A DNA stretch of 64,000 nt from Deltaproteobacteria bacterium. Lineage in GTDB: Bacteria; Desulfobacterota; Desulfobulbia; Desulfobulbales; Desulfurivibrionaceae. The DNA is taken from positions 1 through 64,000 of the forward strand of contig JAPLJH010000062.1 in the NCBI GenBank assembly GCA_026388695.1, given 5' to 3'. Within the stretch, counting starts at the first letter, position 1. Every line of letters starts with the position of its first letter. Below, piece after piece: positions 47,431-56,160 of the stretch. Below the pieces are notes generated by a model that was not told the origin of the DNA, searched no databases, and saw only the letters and a list, made by a program, of their open reading frames with translations. The position numbers and the translations under genes were made by a program.

Positions 47431-47461
47431 TTGATGACTCCGTCCTTGTATCCACTATAAT
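47431..47461 (+). promoter_or_regulatory. Sigma-70-type promoter of the aldolase gene
   Basis: TTGATG (47431-47436) and a perfect TATAAT (47456-47461) with a 19-base spacer lie 49 bp before the aldolase ATG. The spacer is longer than ideal. A strong AAGGAGG Shine-Dalgarno at 47497-47503 follows. Confidence 0.45.
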
Positions 47462-47509
47462 AGCGCCAGACAACCCAACAGATCACCCGCACACCAAGGA
47501 GGTTCCATC

Positions 47510-48793
47510 ATGTGTGTCCCCCATACGGATTTTGAAAAAGCTCTCGCCGTAGGCCGACCCCCCAATATTGTCAAACTTTTCCCGAACTCCAAAGCCCTGA
47601 TCGTCAGCGGTAAGGTAATCGACCGGGCCTTACGGGCCAAGGGCAAGGCCATGACCATCGCTGCCAACGGCCGCAACAACTTCATCATCCGCGGAGCCCT
47701 GCTGGCCGCGCAGCGGGCCAATGCCCCAATCATCATCGAAATAGCCCGCTCCGAGGGCGGGGCCAGCGCCTACTGCCCAACGAATTACTGGAACATGGCC
47801 ATGCAGGTGGACCAGGCCATGAACGAACTTGGCATCACCGTGCCGGTGGCCATCCATGCCGACCACTACGGAATCAAAAAAGAAGCGGATCTTGATTTCG
47901 CCAAGGTGGAGATTCCCACCATCTTCGAGGCAGGCATCACCTCCATCGCCATCGACGCTTCCCATATGCCGGACGACAAGAATCTGCTCACCAACCTAGC
48001 CTTGACGCAACTGGTGCCCGCCTGGGCCGGCCTGGAAACGGAGATCGGCGAGATCAAGGGCGACCAGGGGCTTTCCACCCCGGCAGAGGCGCTCTTCCTC
48101 ATCCAGGGCCTCAATGCCCACAACATCTTCCCCGACTGGATCGCCTTGAACAACGGCACCACCCACGGCATCGAAGACAGCGGCCAGGGCATCCAGGTGG
48201 GGCTCACCGCCGAGGTTCACGCCGGACTGGCCCCGTACCATGTCTCCGGCGCCCAGCACGGCACCTCGGGCAACAGTTCGGAGCGGTTGCGGGAGATCGC
48301 CGCGCAAACCTCCACCACCAAGGCCAATGTGGCCACGGCCCTACAAATGGTTTCCTGGGGCTTGCAGGTAAACGACTACGGCAACGCCATCCTCGACGCA
48401 GACGGCAACTTCATCAAGGTAAAAGACGCCGGAGTCACCGAAGGCATGTGGCAGCAGATGGTGGCTTACGCCGAGGCAAACGGATGGAAAAAAGGCAACT
48501 ACAAGAGTCTGAACCTGCCCTTTGAGCCAAAACTGATGGGACAGCCCAAGGCGATCCGGGAGCGGATGGTAACGCGGGTGGAAGAATTTGTCTACAATCT
48601 GCTGGTCAATGTGTTCAACGCCCAGGACAGCGCGCCCTTGGGGATCAAGGCCATCCTCGACAAAGGCTCCTACGACATGGGGCCAAAGGTGGGCCGCATT
48701 GAAGATCCGGCCCAGTGGACCGGAGAAAAGATCGCCAAGAGGGCAGTCAGCCTCGGCACCGACAAAGGCCCAGCCGGTGATTTTGACGATTGA
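47510..48793 (+). CDS. Class II fructose-1,6-bisphosphate aldolase
   Basis: This protein of 427 residues carries the class II aldolase signatures: AIHADHYG (catalytic Asp and Zn His), LETEIGEIKGDQG, and HVSGAQHGTSGNS (Zn His and phosphate loop). It cleaves fructose-1,6-bisphosphate to DHAP and glyceraldehyde-3-phosphate, or forms it in gluconeogenesis. It is longer than the common 340-360-residue forms and belongs to a longer subgroup. The ATG follows AAGGAGG at -7, and an intrinsic terminator follows the stop, so it is a single-gene unit. Confidence 0.92.
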   Translation: MCVPHTDFEKALAVGRPPNIVKLFPNSKALIVSGKVIDRALRAKGKAMTIAANGRNNFIIRGALLAAQRANAPIIIEIARSEGGASAYCPTNYWNMAMQVDQAMNELGITVPVAIHADHYGIKKEADLDFAKVEIPTIFEAGITSIAIDASHMPDDKNLLTNLALTQLVPAWAGLETEIGEIKGDQGLSTPAEALFLIQGLNAHNIFPDWIALNNGTTHGIEDSGQGIQVGLTAEVHAGLAPYHVSGAQHGTSGNSSERLREIAAQTSTTKANVATALQMVSWGLQVNDYGNAILDADGNFIKVKDAGVTEGMWQQMVAYAEANGWKKGNYKSLNLPFEPKLMGQPKAIRERMVTRVEEFVYNLLVNVFNAQDSAPLGIKAILDKGSYDMGPKVGRIEDPAQWTGEKIAKRAVSLGTDKGPAGDFDD

Positions 48794-48852
48794 ACCGCCT
48801 GGGTATGGTTTATCCAAACCCCAGTTTTTCTGCCATTGCTTGTAATTGAGTC

Positions 48853-48884
48853 CGCCGCTGGTCTTGTGACCGGCGGCGTTTTTT
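48853..48884 (+). terminator. Intrinsic terminator of the aldolase gene
   Basis: An 11-bp stem (CGCCGCTGGTC with GACCGGCGGCG, one G-U pair) and tetraloop TTGT are followed directly by six T. It lies 60 bp after the aldolase stop. Confidence 0.92.
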
Positions 48885-48896
48885 ATTGAGGACCAG

Positions 48897-49370
48897 CTAC
48901 CCGATCAGACCACTGCCCCAGAACACCGACAGACAGAGGAAAGGAAGGACGCTGAAAGAGAGCAGCACCTCCTTGATCGGATGGTTGAAATCAAAGACCC
49001 GCAGGCTGAAAGCTGCGGCATAGAGCCAGGCGTACAGAACGACCGCCAAGGCCCCTCCACCCTCCAGCCAGAGATTGGCCCCAAGATCGAACCAGAACAC
49101 AAGAGAGGCAACGGCCATGGCGCAGAGAAACATCTGGGCCAGCTCATAAACAACCTTGGCCATCACATAGAGGATATTGAAAAAACCAATCCCGCCAAAA
49201 AGCAGTGAGGCGCAGACCAGAGCGAGGGCCCCGAGCAGGCCTGAAGTCAGAAGCGCTCCCCGGTTGGCGGCAAGAAAATCGAGCAGCGAAGCCATCACCT
49301 CGCCGGAGGTAAACCCGCCAAGATGCATCGCCGCAACCGCGCAGCCGAAAAAAAATAAATATCGGCCCAT
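48897..49370 (-). CDS. Unknown small membrane protein
   Basis: This protein of 157 residues is hydrophobic throughout, with about four or five membrane helices and few charges (one HPIKE loop near the C-terminus). I do not recognise the family. It lies 41 bp after the PII-like gene on the same strand, so the PII-like protein may regulate it, as PII proteins do with ammonium and other transporters; that is inference. The ATG at 49370 has only a weak Shine-Dalgarno. Confidence 0.6.
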   Translation of the reverse strand: MGRYLFFFGCAVAAMHLGGFTSGEVMASLLDFLAANRGALLTSGLLGALALVCASLLFGGIGFFNILYVMAKVVYELAQMFLCAMAVASLVFWFDLGANLWLEGGGALAVVLYAWLYAAAFSLRVFDFNHPIKEVLLSFSVLPFLCLSVFWGSGLIG

Positions 49371-49411
49371 CTATGCAGGTCCCATATGCGAAGATCCCGT
49401 TGACCAGGGAA

Positions 49412-49729
49412 TCATTTGGTCACAAAACCGATGGCGCGATCAAGCTTATGCAAAAAGGCGAAGCCCTGCCCCTTTTTCTCAAGCTTGGCCGCCTTGACCA
49501 CCGCGTCAAACACCGCATCGGTCTGTTCATTCTTGGTGATAATCAGAATGATCTCTTTTTGCGGTTTGATGAACATCCCGGCAAAACCAAGTTTTTCGCG
49601 CACCCCGGTACCCCGCCCATAATAGAGGGTCGCGCCCTCCGCCCCGGCCTGCATCGCCGCCTCCACCACCCGGTCTGCCTCGCCTCGCTGGACGACACAG
49701 GTTATCAGGTTCGGATTTACCTGTTCCAT
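49412..49729 (-). CDS. PII-like regulatory protein
   Basis: This protein of 105 residues has the PII fold pattern: an N-terminal strand and helix (LITCVVQRGEADRVVEAAMQAG), a short T-loop with GATLYYGRGTG, and the strand KEIILIITKNEQTDAVFDAVV. It lacks the long uridylylated T-loop of GlnB/GlnK, so it belongs to the divergent PII-like proteins. The frame extends to 49768, but the ATG at 49729 with GGGGGG upstream is preferred. A good sigma-70 promoter lies about 130 bp upstream. Confidence 0.8.
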   Translation of the reverse strand: MEQVNPNLITCVVQRGEADRVVEAAMQAGAEGATLYYGRGTGVREKLGFAGMFIKPQKEIILIITKNEQTDAVFDAVVKAAKLEKKGQGFAFLHKLDRAIGFVTK

Positions 49730-49855
49730 ACCCCCCCCTTCTTCTGAACTGAAACATCGTCCGGACATATCCGCCAGCGCCTGAAAACAATCAGCTATTC
49801 GATGTGAATACAGTCAGCCACCGCCAAGCTTTCCTTGGTAGTTTCCTTAAGAGGG

Positions 49856-49884
49856 ATTATCGAACCAGGGCTGTCTATTGTCAA
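49856..49884 (-). promoter_or_regulatory. Sigma-70 promoter of the PII-like gene
   Basis: On the minus strand TTGACA (49884-49879), a 17-base spacer and GATAAT (49861-49856) form a near-consensus promoter. Transcription would begin near 49849 and give a leader of about 120 bases before the ATG at 49729. The remainder of the gap 49885-50104 shows no gene I can support. Confidence 0.8.
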
Positions 49885-50104
49885 GCTTTCAATGGTGACA
49901 ATAATCTTTTCTCCTTACAAGCTTTCGTTAAGGGTGGACTGACAACAATCCTTGGTTTGACGGCACCCATCCAATCTGTTTTCAGCAAACACAACCTGCC
50001 ACCAGAGCCGGCAGACCCTGCCATATTACGTTAGATTTCCCAAACAGTTTCTGCTAACCTTAAAATAGAACGACCCAGAGACTCACCGCACACAGGGGCG
50101 ATCC

Positions 50105-50281
50105 ATGGACCATTCGAACCGAATGCTGAAGACCATACCCTTGCTGGTGGCGGCGCTATCCGTTTTCGCCGGGGGACTCGTGCTCGTGGGTTGGGCTTTT
50201 GATATAAGGAGCTTGTCTTGCAGATTTTGGCTTTCAGCCGCAAGGCAGAACAGCAGCAACAGCCCCTACAGATCTCACTGA
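50105..50281 (+). pseudogene. N-terminal fragment of a deleted membrane sensor kinase
   Basis: ATG 50105 opens a 58-codon frame. Its first 36 residues (PLLVAALSVFAGGLVLVGWAFDI) match the start of a family of membrane sensor kinases whose first helix is followed by a conserved 'WxFDI' turn. After about base 50210 the sequence jumps to the end of the HisKA domain of a kinase in another frame. The periplasmic/PAS part and the phospho-acceptor His are missing, so this is an internal deletion and not a split gene. Confidence 0.6.
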
Positions 50282-51165
50282 TCGTCAAGGAAGCCCTCAA
50301 GATGCTGCGCGCCTCCATCCCGACCACCATCGAGATCAAGCAAAATATCGCCTCCACTGAATTGGTAATGGCCGATCCCACTCAGATTCACCAAGTCATC
50401 ATGAATCTCTGCACCAACGCCTACCACGCCATGCGAGAGACAGGGGGAACCCTTGCCGTCTCTCTCGAAGAAGTGACAATTGGGGCGGAAGACTACGGCT
50501 ATGCCTCGCTCACCCCTGGAAACTATCTGAAGCTTGAAGTAAGCGATACTGGTTGCGGCATTGAACCGGAGATACAGGAGAAGATCTTTGAGCCCTACTT
50601 CACGACCAAAAAGCCAGGGGAAGGAACCGGAATGGGTCTTGCCGTGGTCCACGGCATTGTAAAAAGCCACCATGGCCATATTACGGTGTACAGCGAACAG
50701 GGAAAAGGCACGAGCTTTCATGTCTATCTGCCGCTGACCGAACAGCTTGCCGTAGCCTTGCCGCTCGAAACCGTTCCCCAAGAGCTTCGGGGAAAGGGAG
50801 AACAGGTTCTGTTTGTTGATGACGAAGAGCCAATCCGTGCGGTCGTTGATGCTATTTTGTCAAAGAACGGCTATCAGGTGGCAACCTTTGCCGATGGGAG
50901 ACAGGCCTGGGCGGAATTTCAGAAAAATCCGGAGCAATTTGATCTGGTAATTACCGACATGACCATGCCTTCCATGACCGGAGCTGAACTAGCACAAAAA
51001 ATCCTGGCCTCACGTCCTCAAATCCCGATCATTCTCTGCACGGGCCAGAGTGAACTCATCAACAAAGAAAAAGCCTTGGCCATGGGGATTTGCGTTTACC
51101 TGAATAAACCAATCCGGATGGAAACACTGCTTGGAGCAGCAAGGAACGCCCTGGAGAAAAAATAG
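50218..51165 (+). CDS. Truncated kinase: HATPase_c plus receiver, no phospho-His
   Basis: This protein of 315 residues begins inside the last HisKA helix (QILAFSRKAEQ). It then has a complete HATPase_c (NLCTNAYHAM, DTGCGI, GTGMGLAVVHG) and a receiver (Asp in VITDMTMP). The corresponding part of the kinase at 59242-62310 is closely similar and shows what is missing: the H-box and everything before it. AAGGAG (50206-50211) sits six bases before a TTG at 50218, so a truncated protein could still be made. It is the 3' part of the deleted kinase gene beginning at 50105. Confidence 0.7.
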   Translation: MQILAFSRKAEQQQQPLQISLIVKEALKMLRASIPTTIEIKQNIASTELVMADPTQIHQVIMNLCTNAYHAMRETGGTLAVSLEEVTIGAEDYGYASLTPGNYLKLEVSDTGCGIEPEIQEKIFEPYFTTKKPGEGTGMGLAVVHGIVKSHHGHITVYSEQGKGTSFHVYLPLTEQLAVALPLETVPQELRGKGEQVLFVDDEEPIRAVVDAILSKNGYQVATFADGRQAWAEFQKNPEQFDLVITDMTMPSMTGAELAQKILASRPQIPIILCTGQSELINKEKALAMGICVYLNKPIRMETLLGAARNALEKK

Positions 51166-51195
51166 GCGACCTTCCCCAAGTGCAGTACCGCTTTT

Positions 51196-54024
51196 ATGTC
51201 GGTTACCCAGGAGATACCTTTGAGTACTACACTATCCACCAACACCGCTGAAACCACTAAATATAGAACCACCCTCTTCTTGACCCTGATCGCCGCCGGT
51301 CTGGCGGGCAACTATTTCAACTTCCCGATCTTCCTCAATATCAACTTCCTGTTCGGCAGCATCTTTGCCATGCTGGCCTTGCAGTTCTTTGGGCTGGGTA
51401 GGGGCATTGTCGCAGCCGCCGCCATCGCCGGCTACACCTATTTTCTCTGGAATCACCCCTATGCCATCATTATCATGACCACCGAAGTGGCAGCGGTCGG
51501 CTGGCTGATGAGCCGCCGCAAGGTTGGGATGGTGCTGGCTGATACGCTTTACTGGCTCATCATTGGCATGCCACTGGTCTACCTTTTCTATCACTTGGTC
51601 ATGCATGTTCCTTTCAGTAATACCACTATTGTCATGAGCAAACAGGCGATAAATGGCATCGCCAACGCCCTGGTCGCCCGACTGCTCTTTACCGGTTATA
51701 CCCTCCGGTCGTGTTCGTCGCGGACCTCATACCGTGAGATTATCTACAACCTGCTAGCCTTTTTCGTGTTATGTCCGGCGCTGATTTTGCTGGCGGTTGG
51801 TAGCAGAACCGATTTTTCCGAAACCGACCGCCATATCCGGACAACACTCATGCAGGAAAGTCGCCGGGTGACTGACAGGGTGGAAACATGGGTGGTGAAC
51901 AGAAAATCGGCCATTATCAATTTGGCGGAGATGGCTGCTTCACTCTCGCCACAGCAGATACAACCCTATCTCGAACAGACAAAAAAATCGGATGTCAATT
52001 TTAAGCGCATCGGGCTGCTGGACAAAGAAGCCACTATCATCGCCTACTTTCCTCTGCTCGACGAACTGGGGCAAAAAAACATCGGCAAAAATTTCGCTGA
52101 TCGTCCCTACATTCCGACGCTCAAGCGGACACTCAAGCCGATGCTCTCGGAAGTGGTCATGGGCAGGATCGGCATCCCCAAGCCAATGGTCACGATGCTT
52201 GCGCCGGTGGTCATTGGTGGAGAATACAACGGCTACGTCACCGGCATCCTGAGTTTGGAGCAGATATGGCAACACCTCGACAAGAGTACAGATATAAATG
52301 CCACGCTCTTCACCCTACTGGATAAAAACGACAACGTCATTATGACCAACCGCACCGATCAAACGGTAATGACCCCCTTTGTGCGCGGCAAAGGGGTGCT
52401 CACCCCTCTTGAGAAAGGTCTCAGTCAGTGGGTGCCGATCCTTCCTGCGAATACCCCGCCGACAGAACGGTGGCAAAAATCGTTCTATATCGAAGAAACC
52501 TCAATCGGCGACCTGGCAGAGTGGAAACTGATTCTGGAGCAGCCGGTGGCGCCCTTCCAGAAAACGCTTTACGATAACTTTACTGGTAAGCTGAGCCTAC
52601 TGTTCCTGATTTTGCTCGGGGCGCTGGCGCTGGCTGAATTATTGAGCCACCGGATTGTTGTCACCCTTGAGAAACTGCGAATGATCACCCATGACCTTCC
52701 GCTGAGGCTTGCGACCGAGAGTAAAGAGATTGTCTGGCCCGAAAGCAGGATTCAAGAGGCAAATCACCTAATCAATAATTTCAAGAGGATGGGGGATACG
52801 CTGTCAGAGCAGTTCAATGAGATCCGAGAGATCAATGAATCGCTGGAGCAGCGGGTGGAAGAGCGGACCCGAGAACTGCGAGAGAGCGAGGAGAAGTTCC
52901 GCACTGTGGCGGACTACACCTACGGATGGGAAGTATGGGAGGACTCAAAGGGCTACTGCCTCTATTGTTCGCCCTTCTGCGAACGTGTCACAGGATATTC
53001 ACCCGAAGCCTTCAAGGCTGATGCTGGATTGCTGGAACGTTTGATTCATCCCGAGGATCTGCCGAGATGGAAGGCCCACCACGCGAGCGTGCATTACGAG
53101 CCAAAGACGCAGGCAGCCCTAGATGAATCCGCAAACGAACTTGAGTTTAGAATTCTTCATCGCAACGGCGAGGTTCGCTGGCTCAATCATCTCTGTTACC
53201 ACGTCTACGACCTGGAAGGACACGATCTGGGTCATCGGATCTCGAACCGGGACATCACCGAGCACAAACGCCTGGAGGCCGAGGTCGTGAAAAACAGAAA
53301 TCTTGAGGCCCTTGGCATCCTGGCTGGCGGCATCGCCCACGATTTCAATAATCTGCTTCAGGGGCTTCTCGGCAATCTGGAACTTGCCAAAATGAACACC
53401 GAGGAATCAAGCAAGGCCTTTCCGTATCTGGAGACCGCAGGGCAGCTGTACGGAACAGCCACCAAACTTACCGGCCAGCTTATTGCTTTCTCTCCCGGCG
53501 GCAACTTACTCCCGATAAACATCCAGCCAGCAAGCCACCTCAAGGAAGAGGTCGTTTCCACCCTGGAAGGTTCTGACTTGGTGGTCGAATTTGACTTGGC
53601 CGAAGACCTCTGGCCCATCACGGTTGATCCTTCCCAATTCCGTAACGTCATAAAACATTTGGTGCTGAATGCCCGAGAGGCCATGCCCAAAGAATCAGGC
53701 GGCACACTCACAATAAAGGCCGTTAATGAATCCTTACCGGAGCATCATGGGAAGCACCCTACCCTTCCCCCGGGCAGTTATGTGAAGATTTCGATTCAGG
53801 ATCATGGATGTGGGATCAGCAAAGAAAACCTGCCCCGCATCTTTGATCCTTATTTCTCCACCAAGCAACTTGGCTCCCAGAAGGGGATGGGGCTGGGGCT
53901 TACCCTGTGCGAGGCGATCATCAAGAAGCACGGCGGAGTGATAACTGTGGAGTCGGAACTCGGCCACGGGACAACCTTTCATCTCTATCTCCCTGCCGTT
54001 GCTAAGGAGGGTGGATCGGAATAA
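51196..54024 (+). CDS. Large membrane sensor histidine kinase
   Basis: This protein of 942 residues has an N-terminal multi-helix membrane region (about 25-215, five to seven helices, MASE-like). A further extracytoplasmic Cache-type sensor (about 220-465) and another helix (about 470-490) follow. A coiled coil, a PAS domain, HisKA (His in [11 protein letters not shown]) and HATPase_c (NAREAM, DHGCGI, GMGLGLTL) complete it. It has no receiver. It starts 30 bp after the truncated kinase/receiver gene, whose receiver may be its partner. The signal is unknown. Confidence 0.88.
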   Translation: MSVTQEIPLSTTLSTNTAETTKYRTTLFLTLIAAGLAGNYFNFPIFLNINFLFGSIFAMLALQFFGLGRGIVAAAAIAGYTYFLWNHPYAIIIMTTEVAAVGWLMSRRKVGMVLADTLYWLIIGMPLVYLFYHLVMHVPFSNTTIVMSKQAINGIANALVARLLFTGYTLRSCSSRTSYREIIYNLLAFFVLCPALILLAVGSRTDFSETDRHIRTTLMQESRRVTDRVETWVVNRKSAIINLAEMAASLSPQQIQPYLEQTKKSDVNFKRIGLLDKEATIIAYFPLLDELGQKNIGKNFADRPYIPTLKRTLKPMLSEVVMGRIGIPKPMVTMLAPVVIGGEYNGYVTGILSLEQIWQHLDKSTDINATLFTLLDKNDNVIMTNRTDQTVMTPFVRGKGVLTPLEKGLSQWVPILPANTPPTERWQKSFYIEETSIGDLAEWKLILEQPVAPFQKTLYDNFTGKLSLLFLILLGALALAELLSHRIVVTLEKLRMITHDLPLRLATESKEIVWPESRIQEANHLINNFKRMGDTLSEQFNEIREINESLEQRVEERTRELRESEEKFRTVADYTYGWEVWEDSKGYCLYCSPFCERVTGYSPEAFKADAGLLERLIHPEDLPRWKAHHASVHYEPKTQAALDESANELEFRILHRNGEVRWLNHLCYHVYDLEGHDLGHRISNRDITEHKRLEAEVVKNRNLEALGILAGGIAHDFNNLLQGLLGNLELAKMNTEESSKAFPYLETAGQLYGTATKLTGQLIAFSPGGNLLPINIQPASHLKEEVVSTLEGSDLVVEFDLAEDLWPITVDPSQFRNVIKHLVLNAREAMPKESGGTLTIKAVNESLPEHHGKHPTLPPGSYVKISIQDHGCGISKENLPRIFDPYFSTKQLGSQKGMGLGLTLCEAIIKKHGGVITVESELGHGTTFHLYLPAVAKEGGSE

Positions 54025-54052
54025 AGGGGCTCATATCTATTCCCCGCCACGC

Positions 54053-55224
54053 TCACCCCTTGATTACCGCCAGGGGGCGTAGCTCCACCAGCACCTCCAC
54101 CAGATCCAGCTGGTTGTCGATCACCTGATCAATGTCTTTGTAGGCCCCGGCCGCCTCTTCCAGATCCCCCACCGAACGAATGGCATGGATGATCCCCTGG
54201 TCGTCCAGCCGTTTCTTTTCCTGGTCCAGGTTCAGCTGCCGCTGGGCCTGCTTGCGTCCCATCTTCCTGCCAGCGCCATGGGCACAGGATTCAAAGCTCT
54301 CCTTGTTGCCCTTGCCCCGCACGATATAGCTGGGAGTCCCTTGGGAACCTGGGATAATGCCGATCTCCCCGGCTTGGGCCCGGGTTGCCCCTTTGCGATG
54401 AACCATGACATTCTTTTTAAAATGCGTCTCCATGGCCGCGTAATTGTGGGCAATATTGAGCATCGGTTCAAAAAATACCGGCGGCGCCACAACCAACAGG
54501 GCGTCCTTGATCCGCTCCATCATCATCTTCCGGTTGGCATAGGCAAAATCGACACAGTAGCGCATCTCGTGCAGGTAGGTTTGGCCTGCTTCGCTGTCAA
54601 TGGGGAGAAAGGCCAACTGCCAGTTTGAAGGAATTTTCGAACCCCACCGTTTGTTCAACTCCATGGCCAAGCGATTATAGTGATTGGCAACCTTGAAGCC
54701 AAGATTGCGGCTGCCGGAATGGACCATCAGCCAGACATGGCCGTCGTTGCCTTTTTGAATCTCGATGAAATGGTTGCCTCCCCCCAGGGTGCCCAACTGG
54801 GTCAAGGCACTTTGATACTCATGGCTAACCATGGGCAGATCGGCCAAAGGAACATCCGTGTGCGGCATGAGGTTTTCTTTCTGCTTGTGCTGGTGGTGCT
54901 TGAAACCCAGGGGAACGGTCCTTCTGATCTCGGCAAGCACCATTTTCAACTTTTCCGGCGGGATGTCGGCCAACGAAGTCCGCACGGCGCACATGCCGCA
55001 ACCGATATCAACGCCAACCGCATTGGGGATCACCATCTCTTCCGAGGCCATGACCCCGCCAATGGGCATGCCATAGCCCTGATGAGCATCGGGCATCACT
55101 GCGAGACATGCTTGAAGACAAAGGGAAGATTGGCGAGATTCTTGGCCTGGGCAAGGGCACCGGCCTCGATATCGTCCAGCCAGAGCTTGATCGGCTGTTT
55201 TTCGGTGGTGATGACCTGTTTCAT
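54053..55224 (-). pseudogene. rtcB: RtcB RNA ligase gene with a frameshift near codon 42
   Basis: The coding sequence begins MKQVITTEKQPIKLWLDD at ATG 55224 and runs in one frame to FVFKHVSQ, then stop. The rest (VMPDAHQGYGMPIGG onward, to 54053) continues in another frame, with all RtcB motifs: VGVDIGCGMC (metal Cys), GGGNHFIEI, HSGSRNLG and CAHGAGR (guanylylated His). Two extra bases (55100-55101) restore the family order HVS-VMPDAH if removed. RtcB joins RNA 2',3'-cyclic phosphate to 5'-OH ends using GTP. Whether this is a true mutation, sequencing error or frameshifting cannot be told. The overlap of frames leaves translation from an internal start possible. Confidence 0.85.
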
Positions 55225-55263
55225 GGGAATTGACACCGAGCAATTTTCAAAATATGCTTGGCC

Positions 55264-56160
55264 ATGGAAAACTTCATTCTCACCATCTCCTTTCTCCTCA
55301 TGGGCATGGGCTTGCGGCGTCTGGCCAATTTCCCCAGGGAAACCTCGCAGGCGCTCAACCTGTTTGCCATCTACCTTTCCCTTCCGGCCCTGGTCCTGCT
55401 CAAGGTGCCGCAACTACATTTTTCCGCAGAGATTCTTGTGCCGGTCATCATGGCCTGGGCCATGCTCGCGGTTTCCGCCCTGATAATCATTATCCTGGGC
55501 AAGATTCTTGACTGGCAGAGAGAAATCATCGGCGTCCTGCTGCTCCTTATCCCCTTGGGCAACACCTCTTTTTTCGGCATCCCCATGGTGCAGGCCTTTT
55601 TCGGGGAGAGCGGCATCCCGTACGCGGTGCTCTACGACCAGTTGGGTTCGTTCCTGGCCCTGGCCACCTATGGGGCCGTCGTGCTTGCCTTGTACGGCAA
55701 CGGGGCCAAGCCGACCATGCGATCGGTGCTCAGCAAAGTTGTCAGTTTTCCGCCCTTCATCACCCTGATTCTGGCCCTTGCTTGTCGGTCCCTGACCTTT
55801 CCCCCGTCGCTGCTGGCCCTGCTCAATGCCCTGGCCGCGACCCTGGTCCCGGTGGTCATGGTCGCGGTTGGCTTTCAACTCAGCCTGCGCCTCAGCCCGG
55901 AGGTTTTAAAGCCCCTGGGCGCAGGGCTCATGATCAAGCTGGCCGTTGCCCCGCTCATCGCTCTGCTTTGCTGCCGCCTTCTTGGCCTGGGTAGCCTTGC
56001 CGCAAAGGTGGCTGTGTTTGAGGCAGGGATGCCGCCCATGGTTTCCGCAGGCGCCTTGGCCATCATGGCCGGGTTATCTCCGAGGCTTACTGCGGCCCTG
56101 ATTGGCCTTGGCATCGTGCTTTCCTTTCTTACCCTGCCGCTGCTCGCCCGGCTTCTCTGA
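55264..56160 (+). CDS. AEC-family transporter
   Basis: This protein of 298 residues has about ten membrane helices in two five-helix halves with GNTSFFGIPM in the first and EAGMPPMVSA in the second. Both are features of auxin-efflux-carrier/YfdV-type permeases that move small organic acids. A TTG lies six bases before the ATG at 55264. It is divergent from the RtcB gene (40 bp apart) and its 3' end overlaps the YgiQ gene end by 87 bp on the other strand. The substrate is unknown. Confidence 0.85.
   Translation: MENFILTISFLLMGMGLRRLANFPRETSQALNLFAIYLSLPALVLLKVPQLHFSAEILVPVIMAWAMLAVSALIIIILGKILDWQREIIGVLLLLIPLGNTSFFGIPMVQAFFGESGIPYAVLYDQLGSFLALATYGAVVLALYGNGAKPTMRSVLSKVVSFPPFITLILALACRSLTFPPSLLALLNALAATLVPVVMVAVGFQLSLRLSPEVLKPLGAGLMIKLAVAPLIALLCCRLLGLGSLAAKVAVFEAGMPPMVSAGALAIMAGLSPRLTAALIGLGIVLSFLTLPLLARLL

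Noticed and set aside
49804-50034. 76-codon plus-strand frame in the gap before the deleted kinase
   Set aside because: It has a GTG start without Shine-Dalgarno, no family pattern, and overlaps the minus-strand PII promoter.
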